Assembly: GCF_003574445.1 (NCBI RefSeq)
Contig: NZ_KZ984550.1
Location: 186,001-250,000, forward strand
Source of the DNA: Streptomyces sp. YIM 130001
GTDB lineage: Bacteria; Actinomycetota; Actinomycetes; Streptomycetales; Streptomycetaceae
DNA length: 64,000 bases
Direction of reading: 5' to 3'
Shown: piece by piece, positions 8,973 to 17,023 of the stretch
Layout of the letters: the number at the start of each line of letters is the position of its first letter
How positions within the stretch are numbered: the first letter of the stretch is position 1
Notes under the pieces: generated by a model
Databases searched by the model: none
The model's input: only the letters and a program-made list of their open reading frames with translations
What the model was told of the DNA's origin: nothing
Program-made: the position numbers and the translations under genes

Positions 8973-9503
8973 GTGCGCGAGTGGATCCCGATGTCGACCT
9001 CCCCGAAGGGCAGACTCGCCCTCGCCGCGGTCAAGGAGTTCGGGGCACGCCCCTTCGACGAAGTCACCGTCGCTGAACTGGCCGCAGCGGCACAGGTCAC
9101 CACGGGTGCGCTGTACCACCACTTCGGCAGCAAACTCGGGCTGTACACCGTGGTGCGGGAGGACGTAGAACGACGCCTCCTGGACCGCATGGAAGGCGCA
9201 CTGGCGGCCAGCGGACCTGAGTCGGATCAGTCCGCATCCATAACGTCGGCCTTGCTCGTCGGTCTGGACTTCAGCGTCCGCGAGGACTTCCTCCGCATCC
9301 TGGGAGACCCTCCCGCGGGCGCCGACCAGGACCCTCTTGCCGAAATGCTCAGTCGGGCGGCAGTTCCGACGACACCGGTTCTCGGCAGAGTGCTGGCGGC
9401 GGCCTGGCGCGCGGCCCTTTCCTCGGTCGCCGAAGGCGCCGAGCCTGAGCACGCCCGCGCTGCCATCGCGGCTCTGCGAATCGACCCGACCACCAGTGAC
9501 TGA
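8973..9503 (+). CDS. TetR-family transcriptional regulator
   Basis: A 176-aa (or 170-aa) repressor. The helix-turn-helix is at about 30-55: VTVAELAAAAQVTTGALYHH then FGSKLGLY. The C-terminal ligand domain is not assignable. The start is uncertain: GTG 8973 is 14 bases from GGAGGGG, and ATG 8991 has no ribosome binding site; an ATG at 8965 has ideal spacing but is out of frame. It is divergent from the VOC gene with a palindrome between them, so it likely represses itself and that gene. Confidence 0.8.
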   Translation: MREWIPMSTSPKGRLALAAVKEFGARPFDEVTVAELAAAAQVTTGALYHHFGSKLGLYTVVREDVERRLLDRMEGALAASGPESDQSASITSALLVGLDFSVREDFLRILGDPPAGADQDPLAEMLSRAAVPTTPVLGRVLAAAWRAALSSVAEGAEPEHARAAIAALRIDPTTSD

Positions 9504-9723
9504 AGATCTCGCGAAAGCCGCACGGACTACATTTCCGGCGAAGGGCACCGGCACGGCAAGCCCCGACGGTTTCCTGAATCCGGTGTGAGCTGCACCGACC
9601 GGCTGGTCAGGTCGAATCCGCGGACGTCCGCGTTCTGTCGTGGCCCGATCGGGGCGGTCGAGCATGCCCGCCGACCCCGTAAACCGGTGGACACCCCTCC
9701 GGCACTGGGCGAGCATCGCCGCG

Positions 9724-10299
9724 ATGAATCACGACCCCCTCTCCGGCCTCGCACGCGTCCGCTTCGTCGAGCTCGGCGCGAAGGCCCTACGGGCGCTCGC
9801 CGGCGGTGATCTTGCCGGTGGCAGTGCCGAGGCCGGGATCGCCCTCGACGAGTACTTCGTCTGCGACCGGGCCCGCTGGGTCTTCGGCTACCGCGCGGAC
9901 CAACTCGCCGAGGACCCGTCCGTGGCGCCCTGGATCACCCGGGCCGCGGTGTCCAGGGCGGACGGAGCCGTCGTCGGTTACGCAGGGTTCCACGGGCCGC
10001 CGGACGAGACCGGCACGGTCGAGCTCGGCTACACCGTCGTGCCCGCGTACCGCCGCCGGGGCTACGCCCGCGCGATGCTGACGGCGCTGCTGGCCCGGGC
10101 TGTCGCCGAACCCGGCGTCACGACCGTGCGGGCCTCCATCAGCCCGGACAACGACGCCTCCCTGGCCACCATCGCAGGCTTCGGTTTCACGCGCGTCGGC
10201 GAACAGTGGGACGAGCGCGACGGACTCGAGTTCGTCTTCGAGGTTCCGGCGGACGTGATCCCCGCAGAGCGGCTCGAGGGCTCCGGCGGACGTGGCTGA
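9724..10299 (+). CDS. GNAT-family N-acetyltransferase
   Basis: A 191-aa acetyltransferase. The acetyl-CoA binding motif A is VELGYTVVPAYRRRGYARAM (residues about 99-120), followed by VRASISPDNDAS, typical of the RimJ/RimL-like branch that uses a co-substrate Asn. ATG 9724 is taken because it starts the conserved region; the frame is open further upstream but without start signals. Substrate unknown. It converges with the lipoprotein gene across a tandem repeat. Confidence 0.85.
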   Translation: MNHDPLSGLARVRFVELGAKALRALAGGDLAGGSAEAGIALDEYFVCDRARWVFGYRADQLAEDPSVAPWITRAAVSRADGAVVGYAGFHGPPDETGTVELGYTVVPAYRRRGYARAMLTALLARAVAEPGVTTVRASISPDNDASLATIAGFGFTRVGEQWDERDGLEFVFEVPADVIPAERLEGSGGRG

Positions 10300-10394
10300 T
10301 TTCCCCGCCGAACGCCCATGAACGGTGAAGGGCTGTACGGGCCAGGGTGAGTTGGGCCGGCCGCCAGACCCGGACCCGTACGGCGAACGCCGCT

Positions 10395-10555
10395 CCAGGA
10401 GCGGACTCCTCTCGACCGTCGACACCCCAGGAGCGGACTCCCCTCGACCGTCGACACCCCAGGAGCGGACTCCCCTCGACCGTCGACACCCCAGGAGCGG
10501 ACTCCCCTCGACCGTCGACACCCCAGGAGCGGACGCCTCTCGACCGTCGCCCCTC
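10395..10555. repeat. 32-bp tandem repeat, about five copies
   Basis: Units begin at 10395, 10427, 10459, 10491 and 10523. Each contains CCAGGAGCGGACTC followed by CTCGACCGTCGACACC. The first four units differ by one base at most and the last degenerates after 10540. Each carries a TCGACCGTCGA palindrome that could form a small hairpin. The array fills the gap between the convergent GNAT and lipoprotein genes and contains no spacers, so it is not CRISPR. Confidence 0.95.
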
Positions 10556-10591
10556 GACCGGTGACGGGCCGCACGCCCCACCCGGCGCCCG

Positions 10592-11134
10592 TCAGTCCGA
10601 GACGAGGTGGAGGAGCGCCGTGCCGGTCGGGCCCGTGGTCATCTGGATGACGACGGCCTTCGGCTGGGCGGACGGGGCGTCGGTGGCGGTCGGGCCGCAG
10701 GTGGTGCCGCTGCCGGTGGCGCGGAGGGCGGTGATGCAGCCCTGGCCCGGGCCTCCCGCGCCGCCCGATGCCTTGCCGTTGCCCGACTTGATCCGGTACT
10801 CGACTCTGTTGCGCTCGACCTTGGTGACCGAGAGGGTCGCCTGCCCGTCCGGACCGTCGAAGCGGATCTCCGCCGGATCCGCGACCGTGACCTCGCAGTT
10901 GCCGTCCTTGCAGGCGGCGAGGTCGTCGCCGTCCGCGGCCGTCACCGACGGGGAGGGCTCGGCAGGCGGGCTCGAAGTGGCGGGCGCCGGACTGGACTTG
11001 GCCTTCCCGGAGCCCGGCGAATCGCTGCGGTCCGCTTCGTCCTGACCGCCGCCGCAGCCGACCAGCGACACCGCCGCCAGCACCGAAAGCACCGCCCCGG
11101 CGCGCCTGGCCACCCTTGCCGACCTTGTCTCCAT
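10592..11134 (-). CDS. Secreted lipoprotein of unknown function
   Basis: A 180-aa protein with a lipoprotein signal peptide: Arg-rich start, hydrophobic stretch AGAVLSVLAAVS and lipobox LVGC (cysteine about residue 27). A Ser/Pro/Ala/Gly linker (residues 35-65) leads to a small extracellular domain with four cysteines (CKDGNC, GQGC, TTCG) likely forming disulfides. I do not recognise the domain. It is anchored to the outer face of the membrane. Confidence 0.75.
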   Translation of the reverse strand: METRSARVARRAGAVLSVLAAVSLVGCGGGQDEADRSDSPGSGKAKSSPAPATSSPPAEPSPSVTAADGDDLAACKDGNCEVTVADPAEIRFDGPDGQATLSVTKVERNRVEYRIKSGNGKASGGAGGPGQGCITALRATGSGTTCGPTATDAPSAQPKAVVIQMTTGPTGTALLHLVSD

Positions 11135-11272
11135 ACCGCTCTCCCACCCATCGCCGCCCGCCCCACCGCGACCGCCCGCGCGCGACCGCCGCGGTCAGTC
11201 TTCCCCGTACGGGACGACGCCGTACCCTCCCGGTCGGTTGCAGCGGTCGACGGACCGTACTTCGATGAACGT

Positions 11273-11677
11273 ATGACGGAGTTGGAGATCAACCTCGTAG
11301 TCGCCGACCCGGAACGCAGCCGGGCCTTCTACACCGCACTCGGCTGCTCCCTCCGGCCGATCTCGCGGGATCCGGACGACGTCCAGGCGTGGATGGCGGT
11401 GGACGGGCCGCTGCCGGTCACCGTGCACAGCGTCGAGTTCGCCCGCTGGTGGGACACGACGGGCCCGAGCGTCTCGCCCGGCTCGACGGTCGTCGACGTC
11501 ACGGTCGACCGGACGACCGCCCACCGCATCCTCGACGCCGTACCCGCCTACGGAGGTGAGGTCGTCCAGCCCTTGCGCAACATGCCCTGGAGGCAGGCCT
11601 ACGCCATCCTCACCGACCCGGACGGCTACCGCTGGGGCGTGAAGACCGACCTCGCCGAACAGGAAGGGAGCGCTTGA
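11273..11677 (+). CDS. VOC-superfamily protein (glyoxalase-like)
   Basis: A 134-aa VOC protein: MTELEINLVVADPERSRAFY at the start, LGCSLR, VDVTVDR in the middle and ILTDPDGYRWGV at the end. ATG 11273 fits the family start. It converges with the MerR gene and is not obviously part of an operon. Ligand unknown. Confidence 0.8.
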   Translation: MTELEINLVVADPERSRAFYTALGCSLRPISRDPDDVQAWMAVDGPLPVTVHSVEFARWWDTTGPSVSPGSTVVDVTVDRTTAHRILDAVPAYGGEVVQPLRNMPWRQAYAILTDPDGYRWGVKTDLAEQEGSA

Positions 11678-11722
11678 CCCAGGGGTCGTCGTCCGGATCG
11701 GCACGGGGCAGCGGCGGCAGCC

Positions 11723-12079
11723 TCAGCCCGCCGCCGTGGCGATGACCTCGTCCAGGATTTCGCGGGTGTAGCGCAGGTCGTCGATCGAGCGGTCGATCCG
11801 GCCGCGCTCCTCGGTCAGTTGCTCCAGCAGCCAGGGGGTCGCCTTCTCGGACGGGCCGCCGTCGTAGTCGCGCATGCACGGCAGGACGCGCGCGATCTTG
11901 TCGGTGTTCAGGCCGGCGGCAAGGAGTTGCTGGACGAGGATCACGCGGTCGACGGCAGCCTCCGGATAGTCCCGGTGGCCACCCGGTGTGCGATCGGACG
12001 CGAGCAGGCACTTCTGCTCGTAATAGCGCACGGAACGCACGCTCACGCCCGTACGCCGGGACAGCTCGCCGATCTTCAT
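11723..12079 (-). CDS. MerR-family transcriptional regulator
   Basis: A 118-aa regulator with the N-terminal MerR winged helix (MKIGELSRRTGVSVRSVRYY, EQKCLLASDRTPGGHRDY) and a dimerisation coiled coil (EERGRIDRSIDDLRYTREIL). ATG 12079 begins the conserved motif. There is no Cys-rich metal site, so it senses an organic or redox signal rather than Hg or Zn. It is divergent from an Old Yellow Enzyme gene whose promoter holds a 24-bp palindrome, so it almost certainly controls that gene. Confidence 0.9.
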   Translation of the reverse strand: MKIGELSRRTGVSVRSVRYYEQKCLLASDRTPGGHRDYPEAAVDRVILVQQLLAAGLNTDKIARVLPCMRDYDGGPSEKATPWLLEQLTEERGRIDRSIDDLRYTREILDEVIATAAG

Positions 12080-12139
12080 ACGCCTCGGCCCCTCTCCGTT
12101 CGCCACACGCTCCGGGCCGGTCGTCGTGCGACCCGGGAC

Positions 12140-12171
12140 TTGAATCTGACACCGGTGTCAGATTCTACGGT
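12140..12171 (+). promoter_or_regulatory. MerR-type promoter/operator of the Old Yellow Enzyme gene
   Basis: GAATCTGACACC (12142-12153) and GGTGTCAGATTC (12154-12165) form a perfect 24-bp palindrome. It sits between a -35-like TTGAAT (12140-12145) and a -10-like TACGGT (12166-12171), an overlong spacer of 20 bases, which is the hallmark of MerR-activated promoters. The -10 ends 6 bases before ATG 12178, so the transcript is probably leaderless. Confidence 0.8.
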
Positions 12172-12177
12172 GCTCGC

Positions 12178-13302
12178 ATGACGAACACACCCACTTCCCC
12201 GCTGCTCGCCCCGTACACCGCCGGCAGCCTCGCCCTTCCCAACCGGCTCGTCATGGCGCCCATGACCCGGTACCGCGCCCACGCGGACGGAACGCCGCTG
12301 CCGGTGGTCGCCGAGCACTACGCGCAGCGGGCGGAGGCCGGACTGCTGGTCACCGAGGGAATCTGGCCGCACCGCAGAGGCCAGAGCGGCTGGCGGCTCC
12401 CTGGCCTCGAGACCGAGGCGCACGTCTCAGGATGGCGCGCCGTGACCGATGCCGTGCACGCCCGCGGCGGGCGGATCTTCGCGCAGCTCATGCACGGCGG
12501 GCGCCAGGGGCACCCGCTCTCGCGGCTGCTCGGCGACATCCCGGCCGGCCCGTCCGCCGTCCGCACCCCGAGCCCCGTACACGTCAAGGACGGCAAGGCC
12601 GAGGCGCCGCTGCCGCGCGAGATGACGACGGCCGACATCCGTACCGCGATCGACGATCACGTGGCCGCCGCGCACAACGCCCTGCGGGCAGGCTTCGACG
12701 GCGTGGAGATCCACGGCGCCAACAGCTACCTGACCCACCAGTTCCTCGCCGACAACACCAACCTCCGCACGGACGCGTACGGGCGCGAACGGACCCTGTT
12801 CGCCGTCGAGTTGGTGACCGCGGTCGCCGAAGCCGTCGGCGCGGACCGGCTCGGACTGCGGCTCTCGCCCGGCAATCCGCAGTTCGGCATGGCGGAGCGT
12901 CACCCGGGTCCGGTGTACCGCGCGCTGCTCGACAGGCTCGACCCGCTGGGCCTGGCCTACCTCCACCTCACCGACAACGACGCCTACCCGGCCCTCGCCG
13001 ATCTGCGGCCCCACTGGAGCGGCACCCTCATCGCCAACGTCGGCGAGAACCACGCGCCCACCACCCAGCTCCAGGGCGAACAGGTCCTCGCCGCGGGACG
13101 CGCGGACCTCGTCTCCTACGGGCGCGCGTTCCTCACCCACCCCGACCTGCCGGCCCGTATCGCCGTGAACGATCCGCTCGCCACACCCATCGACATGGCG
13201 CACCTGTACACGCACGGCGCCGCGGGCTACACCGACTACCCGACGCTGGAGGAGGAGCGGGCGCAGCAGCGCAAGCGGACCGTCGTCACCGCCGCGTCGT
13301 GA
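12178..13302 (+). CDS. NADH:flavin oxidoreductase, Old Yellow Enzyme family
   Basis: A 374-aa FMN-dependent ene-reductase of the OYE group. The barrel starts with LPNRLVMAPMTRYRA; the substrate-binding His and Asn region is EIHGANSYLTHQF (about 180-192); LIANVG and VSYGRAFLTHPDLP bind FMN phosphate. Family members reduce activated C=C bonds of enals, quinones and nitro compounds. The promoter palindrome and divergent MerR gene suggest induction by an electrophile or aromatic compound. No ribosome binding site is visible, in agreement with a leaderless message. Confidence 0.9.
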   Translation: MTNTPTSPLLAPYTAGSLALPNRLVMAPMTRYRAHADGTPLPVVAEHYAQRAEAGLLVTEGIWPHRRGQSGWRLPGLETEAHVSGWRAVTDAVHARGGRIFAQLMHGGRQGHPLSRLLGDIPAGPSAVRTPSPVHVKDGKAEAPLPREMTTADIRTAIDDHVAAAHNALRAGFDGVEIHGANSYLTHQFLADNTNLRTDAYGRERTLFAVELVTAVAEAVGADRLGLRLSPGNPQFGMAERHPGPVYRALLDRLDPLGLAYLHLTDNDAYPALADLRPHWSGTLIANVGENHAPTTQLQGEQVLAAGRADLVSYGRAFLTHPDLPARIAVNDPLATPIDMAHLYTHGAAGYTDYPTLEEERAQQRKRTVVTAAS

Positions 13303-13313
13303 GCGATGCGGTG

Positions 13314-15017
13314 TCAGACAGCCGGGGCGGGGTCGGTGTGCGTCGGGGCGAAGAGCTTCAGGACGGCGGGCAGGACGAGCACCGAAGGGCCGGGCGCGGC
13401 AAGGGACTTGGCGAGGTCGGCGGCGAGGGTCTCGGGGGTGGTGAGGGCGGCCGGGACGTCGAAGGCGGCGGCGAGGGCCACGAAGTCGGGGCGGGTGAGT
13501 TCGGTGCCGGCCGTGGTGCCGTAGGCGTCCGTGAGGTAGTCGCGCAGCACGCCGTAGCCGCCGTCGTCGACGATCAGCCAGGTGACGTCCAGGTCGTGCT
13601 GGCGGGCGGTGGCGAGTTCGGCGATCGAGTACAGGGCGCCGCCGTCGCCGGAGACGGCGAGCACGGGGCCGGTGGGGTCGGCGACGGCAGCGCCGATCGC
13701 GGCGGGGAAGGCGTAGCCGAGGCCGCCGGCGCCCTGGGCGGAGTGCATGGTGTTGGGGCGGCGGGCGTCGAACGCCGACCACGCCCAGTAGCTCAGGATC
13801 GTCATGTCCCAGAAGCTGGGCGCACGGTCGGGCAGGGCGCTGCGTACCGCGGCGAGTACGTCCTGTTCGAGACCGAGGTCCTGGGAGCCGATACGGGTAC
13901 GGACGCGGGCGAGGACGTCACGGACCCGGGCGGCGGCGGACGGGTCGGCCCTGTCGTCGTCGAGTGTCTCGAGCAGCGCGGTCAGCGCGAGACGGGCGTC
14001 GGCATGGATGCCGAGCGCCGGGAGGTTGGCCTCCAGCTTGCCCGCGTCGGCCTCGATCTGGATGAGGCGCCCGCGGGGCGCGAACGTGTGGTAGTTCGAG
14101 GAGAGTTCGCCCAGGCCGGAGCCGACGACCAGCACGACGTCGGCGTCCTCGAGGAAGTCCGTGACGTGCCGGTCCTCCAGCCAGGACTGCAGTGAGAGCG
14201 GATGCTCCCAGGGGAAGGCGCCCTTGCCGCCGAAGGTGGTGACGACCGGTGCCGACAGCTTCTCGGCGAGCGCCCGCAGCTTGCCGGAGGCGTCCGAACG
14301 GATCACGCCACCGCCCGCGATGATCGCGGGTCGCTCCGCGTGCGCGAGCAGATGCGCGGCGACGGCCGTCAACTCCGGCCGGGGGACGACCTCGTGGGGT
14401 GTCGCGTCCATCGCGGTGACACCGGGCAGGGTCGCCTCGGCGGACAGGACGTCCGCGGGGATCTCGACCCAGACGGGCCCGTGCGGGGCGGTCAGCGCGG
14501 ACTCCCAGGCCGCAGCGATCGCGGACGGGATCTGCGACTGGGTACGCACGGTGTGCACGGACTTCACCACGTCGCGGAACGAGGCCTGCTGGTCGCGGAG
14601 TTCGTGCAGATGACCGCGGCGTCCGCCGCCGAGCCCGGCCACCGGGACCTGGCTGGCGATCGCCAGGACGGGCGCACTGGCCGCGGCCGCCTCCTGCAGG
14701 GCGGGCAGTGCGGTGAGGGCGCCGGGCCCGGTGGACAGCAGGAGCGGGGCGGCCTCGCCACTGACCCGGCCGTACGCGTCTGCGGCGAAACCGGCGTTGT
14801 TCTCGACGCGCAGGCCGACGTAGCGCAGGTCGCTGCGGCGCACGGCGTCGAGCAGTCCGAGCGCGTGCTGACCGGGCAGGCCGAAGACGGTCGTGGCGCC
14901 GAGCCCGTAGAGGGTCTCGACGACCAGGTCGCCGCCGGTGCGGCCGGGAGCGGGCGCGAGGGCGGCGGCGGTCTGGCGCGCGGTGGGCCGCAGCTCCAGG
15001 TCGTGGTCGTGCGTCAC
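13314..15017 (-). CDS. ThDP-dependent enzyme, acetolactate synthase / 2-ketoacid decarboxylase family
   Basis: A 567-aa enzyme with the three ThDP domains: Pyr (about 25-190, activating Glu in VENNAGFAADAYGR), central Rossmann-like (about 210-340) and PP (about 390-560, GDGGALYS...VDDGGYG, with Asp-Asp where Asn-Asn is usual). GTG 15017 has GAAGGGG upstream. A housekeeping IlvB would have an IlvN subunit next to it; none is here. The neighbours are a ureohydrolase, an amidase and an NCS1 permease, so I infer a decarboxylase such as the 2-ketoarginine decarboxylase (AruI type), not acetolactate synthase. The family is certain; the substrate is inferred. Confidence 0.8.
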   Translation of the reverse strand: MTHDHDLELRPTARQTAAALAPAPGRTGGDLVVETLYGLGATTVFGLPGQHALGLLDAVRRSDLRYVGLRVENNAGFAADAYGRVSGEAAPLLLSTGPGALTALPALQEAAAASAPVLAIASQVPVAGLGGGRRGHLHELRDQQASFRDVVKSVHTVRTQSQIPSAIAAAWESALTAPHGPVWVEIPADVLSAEATLPGVTAMDATPHEVVPRPELTAVAAHLLAHAERPAIIAGGGVIRSDASGKLRALAEKLSAPVVTTFGGKGAFPWEHPLSLQSWLEDRHVTDFLEDADVVLVVGSGLGELSSNYHTFAPRGRLIQIEADAGKLEANLPALGIHADARLALTALLETLDDDRADPSAAARVRDVLARVRTRIGSQDLGLEQDVLAAVRSALPDRAPSFWDMTILSYWAWSAFDARRPNTMHSAQGAGGLGYAFPAAIGAAVADPTGPVLAVSGDGGALYSIAELATARQHDLDVTWLIVDDGGYGVLRDYLTDAYGTTAGTELTRPDFVALAAAFDVPAALTTPETLAADLAKSLAAPGPSVLVLPAVLKLFAPTHTDPAPAV

Positions 15018-15171
15018 GGGTGCCCCTTCTCTGGCTCTGGCTCTCTGGCGGTCGCGTCGGTCCCGGCGCGGGCGGCGCACCGCCGGCACACCGCGGCCCT
15101 CAGTGTCTCCGCGCTGGACGTGCGGACGCCAGGCGGGGGTGACGCGACCGCCCGCCGCCCGCACGCGGGCC

Positions 15172-16146
15172 TCAGCCCTCGCGTCCCTCGGCGATCTGCC
15201 GCGCCATGATCGTGGTCAGTTCGTACGCCGTGTGGGAGGCCGCGACCGAGGTGATCTCGGCGTGGTCGTACGCCGGAGCCACCTCGACCAAGTCCGCGGA
15301 GACCAGGTGGCAGGAGGCGAGGCCGCGCAGGATCTCCAGGAGCTCGCGGGAGGTGAGGCCGCCGGCCTCGGGGGTGCCGGTGCCGGGCGCGTGGGCCGGG
15401 TCGAGCACGTCGATGTCGATCGAGATGTACAGCGGACGGTCGCCGATGCGCTGCCGCAGTTGGTCGGCCACCTCGTCGACGCCGCGGCGCATCACGTCCG
15501 CGGAGGTGACGATGCCGAAGCCCATCTTGGCGTCGTCGTCCAGGTCCCGCTTGCCGTAGAGCGGGCCGCGGGTGCCGACGTGGGAGAGCGCGGAGGTGTC
15601 GAGGATGCCCTCCTCGACGGCCCGGCGGAACGGTGTGCCGTGCGTGTACTCGGCCCCGAAGTACGTGTCCCAGGTGTCCAGATGCGCGTCGAAGTGAAGG
15701 AGCGCGACCGGGCCGTGCTTCTTCGCGACCGACCGCAGCAGCGGCAGCGCGATGGTGTGGTCGCCGCCGAGCGTCATCATCCGCGCGCCGGTGGCCAGGA
15801 GGTCGTCGGCAGCGCCCTCGACGGTGTCCACGGCCTCGTTGATGTCGAACGGATTGGCCGCGATGTCACCGGCGTCGGCGACCTGCGCGAGGGCGAACGG
15901 CGAGGCGTCCTGCGCCGGGTTGTACGGGCGGAGCAGCCGCGAGGCCTCGCGTATCGCGTTGCCGCCGAAGCGGGCGCCGGGCCGATAGGAGACGCCGGTG
16001 TCGAAGGGCACGCCGACCACGGCGACATCGGCGGCACCGACCTCGTCCAGGCGGGGCAGCCGGGCGAACGTCGCGGGGCCCGCGTAGCGCGGGATCCGGG
16101 AGGAGTCGACGGGACCGCGGGGCGTGGACGGGTTCTCGCTGGTCAT
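15172..16146 (-). CDS. Agmatinase / guanidinobutyrase-type ureohydrolase
   Basis: A 324-aa binuclear-manganese ureohydrolase that releases urea from a guanidino compound. All ligand motifs are intact: [10 protein letters not shown] (about 133), [10 protein letters not shown] (about 158) and [19 protein letters not shown] (about 242), the last in the form used by agmatinases and guanidinobutyrases. Its homologue in S. coelicolor is annotated speB. It lies 10 bases from the amidase gene and is followed by the ThDP enzyme. Agmatine, 4-guanidinobutyrate or 3-guanidinopropionate are the likely substrates; the sequence alone does not decide. Confidence 0.85.
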   Translation of the reverse strand: MTSENPSTPRGPVDSSRIPRYAGPATFARLPRLDEVGAADVAVVGVPFDTGVSYRPGARFGGNAIREASRLLRPYNPAQDASPFALAQVADAGDIAANPFDINEAVDTVEGAADDLLATGARMMTLGGDHTIALPLLRSVAKKHGPVALLHFDAHLDTWDTYFGAEYTHGTPFRRAVEEGILDTSALSHVGTRGPLYGKRDLDDDAKMGFGIVTSADVMRRGVDEVADQLRQRIGDRPLYISIDIDVLDPAHAPGTGTPEAGGLTSRELLEILRGLASCHLVSADLVEVAPAYDHAEITSVAASHTAYELTTIMARQIAEGREG

Positions 16147-16156
16147 GCGGGGCCTT

Positions 16157-17023
16157 TCACTTCTCGGGGGTTCGGGGCGTGCTTGCAGAGGAACGGGGGC
16201 GCCCGGGCTCGTACAACTCCGGCCGCCGGTCGCCCAGTACGTCGTTGTGGTCGCCGAGCCGCTTGTCGCGGGCCCGGTCCAGGTCGCAGTCGGCGAGCAG
16301 CAGGGCAGGCCCTTCGGCCGGCCGGTGGCCGGCGAGCGGGAAGCCGTCCGGGTCGACGATCACGGAGCCGCCGGTCCAGGTCACGCCCCGCTCGGTGCCG
16401 GCCCGGTCGCAGGCGGCGACGTAGAGGCGGTTGACCGCGGCGTCGGCCTGCACGCGTACGACCTCGCCGGGGCGCTCACCCTCGGGACGCGGGAAGCGCG
16501 GCCAGTTGACCGGCGCGCACAGCAGCTCGGCACCGTCGAGGGCGGCGAGCCGTACCCACTCGGGGAACTCCAGGTCGTAGCAGACCATCACACCGATCCG
16601 GCCGACGGACGGGACGTCGACGACCGGCGGCCGCTCGTCGCCCGGGACGAAGAACTCGGCCTCGGTGCCGAAGAGGTGGGCCTTGCGGTAGACGCGGCGC
16701 AGCTCGCCCGCGGGGTCGATCAGGACCGCCGAGTTGCGCACGCGGCCGTCGGCGTCCCGCTCGCACAGGCCCGCGACCAGGGTGACGCGGTGGCGGCGGG
16801 CGGAGGCGGACCAGGCGGTGACGGCGGGCCCGTCGAGCGGCTCCGCGAGCGCGCGGGCCTCGGCCGCGTCGGCGAACACATACCCGCTGTTGGCCAGCTC
16901 CGGCAGCACGACGACCTGAGCCCCGCCCGCCGCGGCAGCGGACACGGCCTCCTCGGCCGCGATCCGATTGCCGTCCGCATCCCCGACAGCAAGCGCGAGC
17001 TGCGCACAGGCCACCGTCGTCAT
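16157..17023 (-). CDS. Nitrilase-superfamily carbon-nitrogen hydrolase (amidase)
   Basis: A 288-aa hydrolase with the catalytic triad Glu ([11 protein letters not shown], about 42), Lys ([11 protein letters not shown], about 112) and Cys ([11 protein letters not shown], about 146). The branch resembles amidases and N-carbamoyl hydrolases. ATG 17023 overlaps the permease stop by 4 bases, so the two are co-translated. Beside a ureohydrolase, a 4-guanidinobutyramide amidase (arginine oxygenase route of streptomycetes) or N-carbamoylputrescine amidase is a reasonable guess. The upstream continuation of this frame across the permease gene is a shadow. Confidence 0.85.
   Translation of the reverse strand: MTTVACAQLALAVGDADGNRIAAEEAVSAAAAGGAQVVVLPELANSGYVFADAAEARALAEPLDGPAVTAWSASARRHRVTLVAGLCERDADGRVRNSAVLIDPAGELRRVYRKAHLFGTEAEFFVPGDERPPVVDVPSVGRIGVMVCYDLEFPEWVRLAALDGAELLCAPVNWPRFPRPEGERPGEVVRVQADAAVNRLYVAACDRAGTERGVTWTGGSVIVDPDGFPLAGHRPAEGPALLLADCDLDRARDKRLGDHNDVLGDRRPELYEPGRPRSSASTPRTPEK

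Noticed and set aside
8965..9168. Small ORF starting at ATG 8965 with ideal Shine-Dalgarno spacing
   Set aside because: The product is Arg/Ser/Pro-rich without motif and overlaps the TetR helix-turn-helix frame, which is clearly the coding one.
10395..10555. Possible CRISPR array
   Set aside because: Units are contiguous with no unique spacers, and no cas genes are nearby; it is a simple tandem repeat. The Cas4-like nuclease at 57.6 kb is far away and paired with a helicase, not with Cas proteins.
13314..15017. Housekeeping acetolactate synthase (ilvB)
   Set aside because: No ilvN or ilvC follows, the ThDP motif has Asp-Asp for Asn-Asn, and the neighbours are nitrogen-compound hydrolases.
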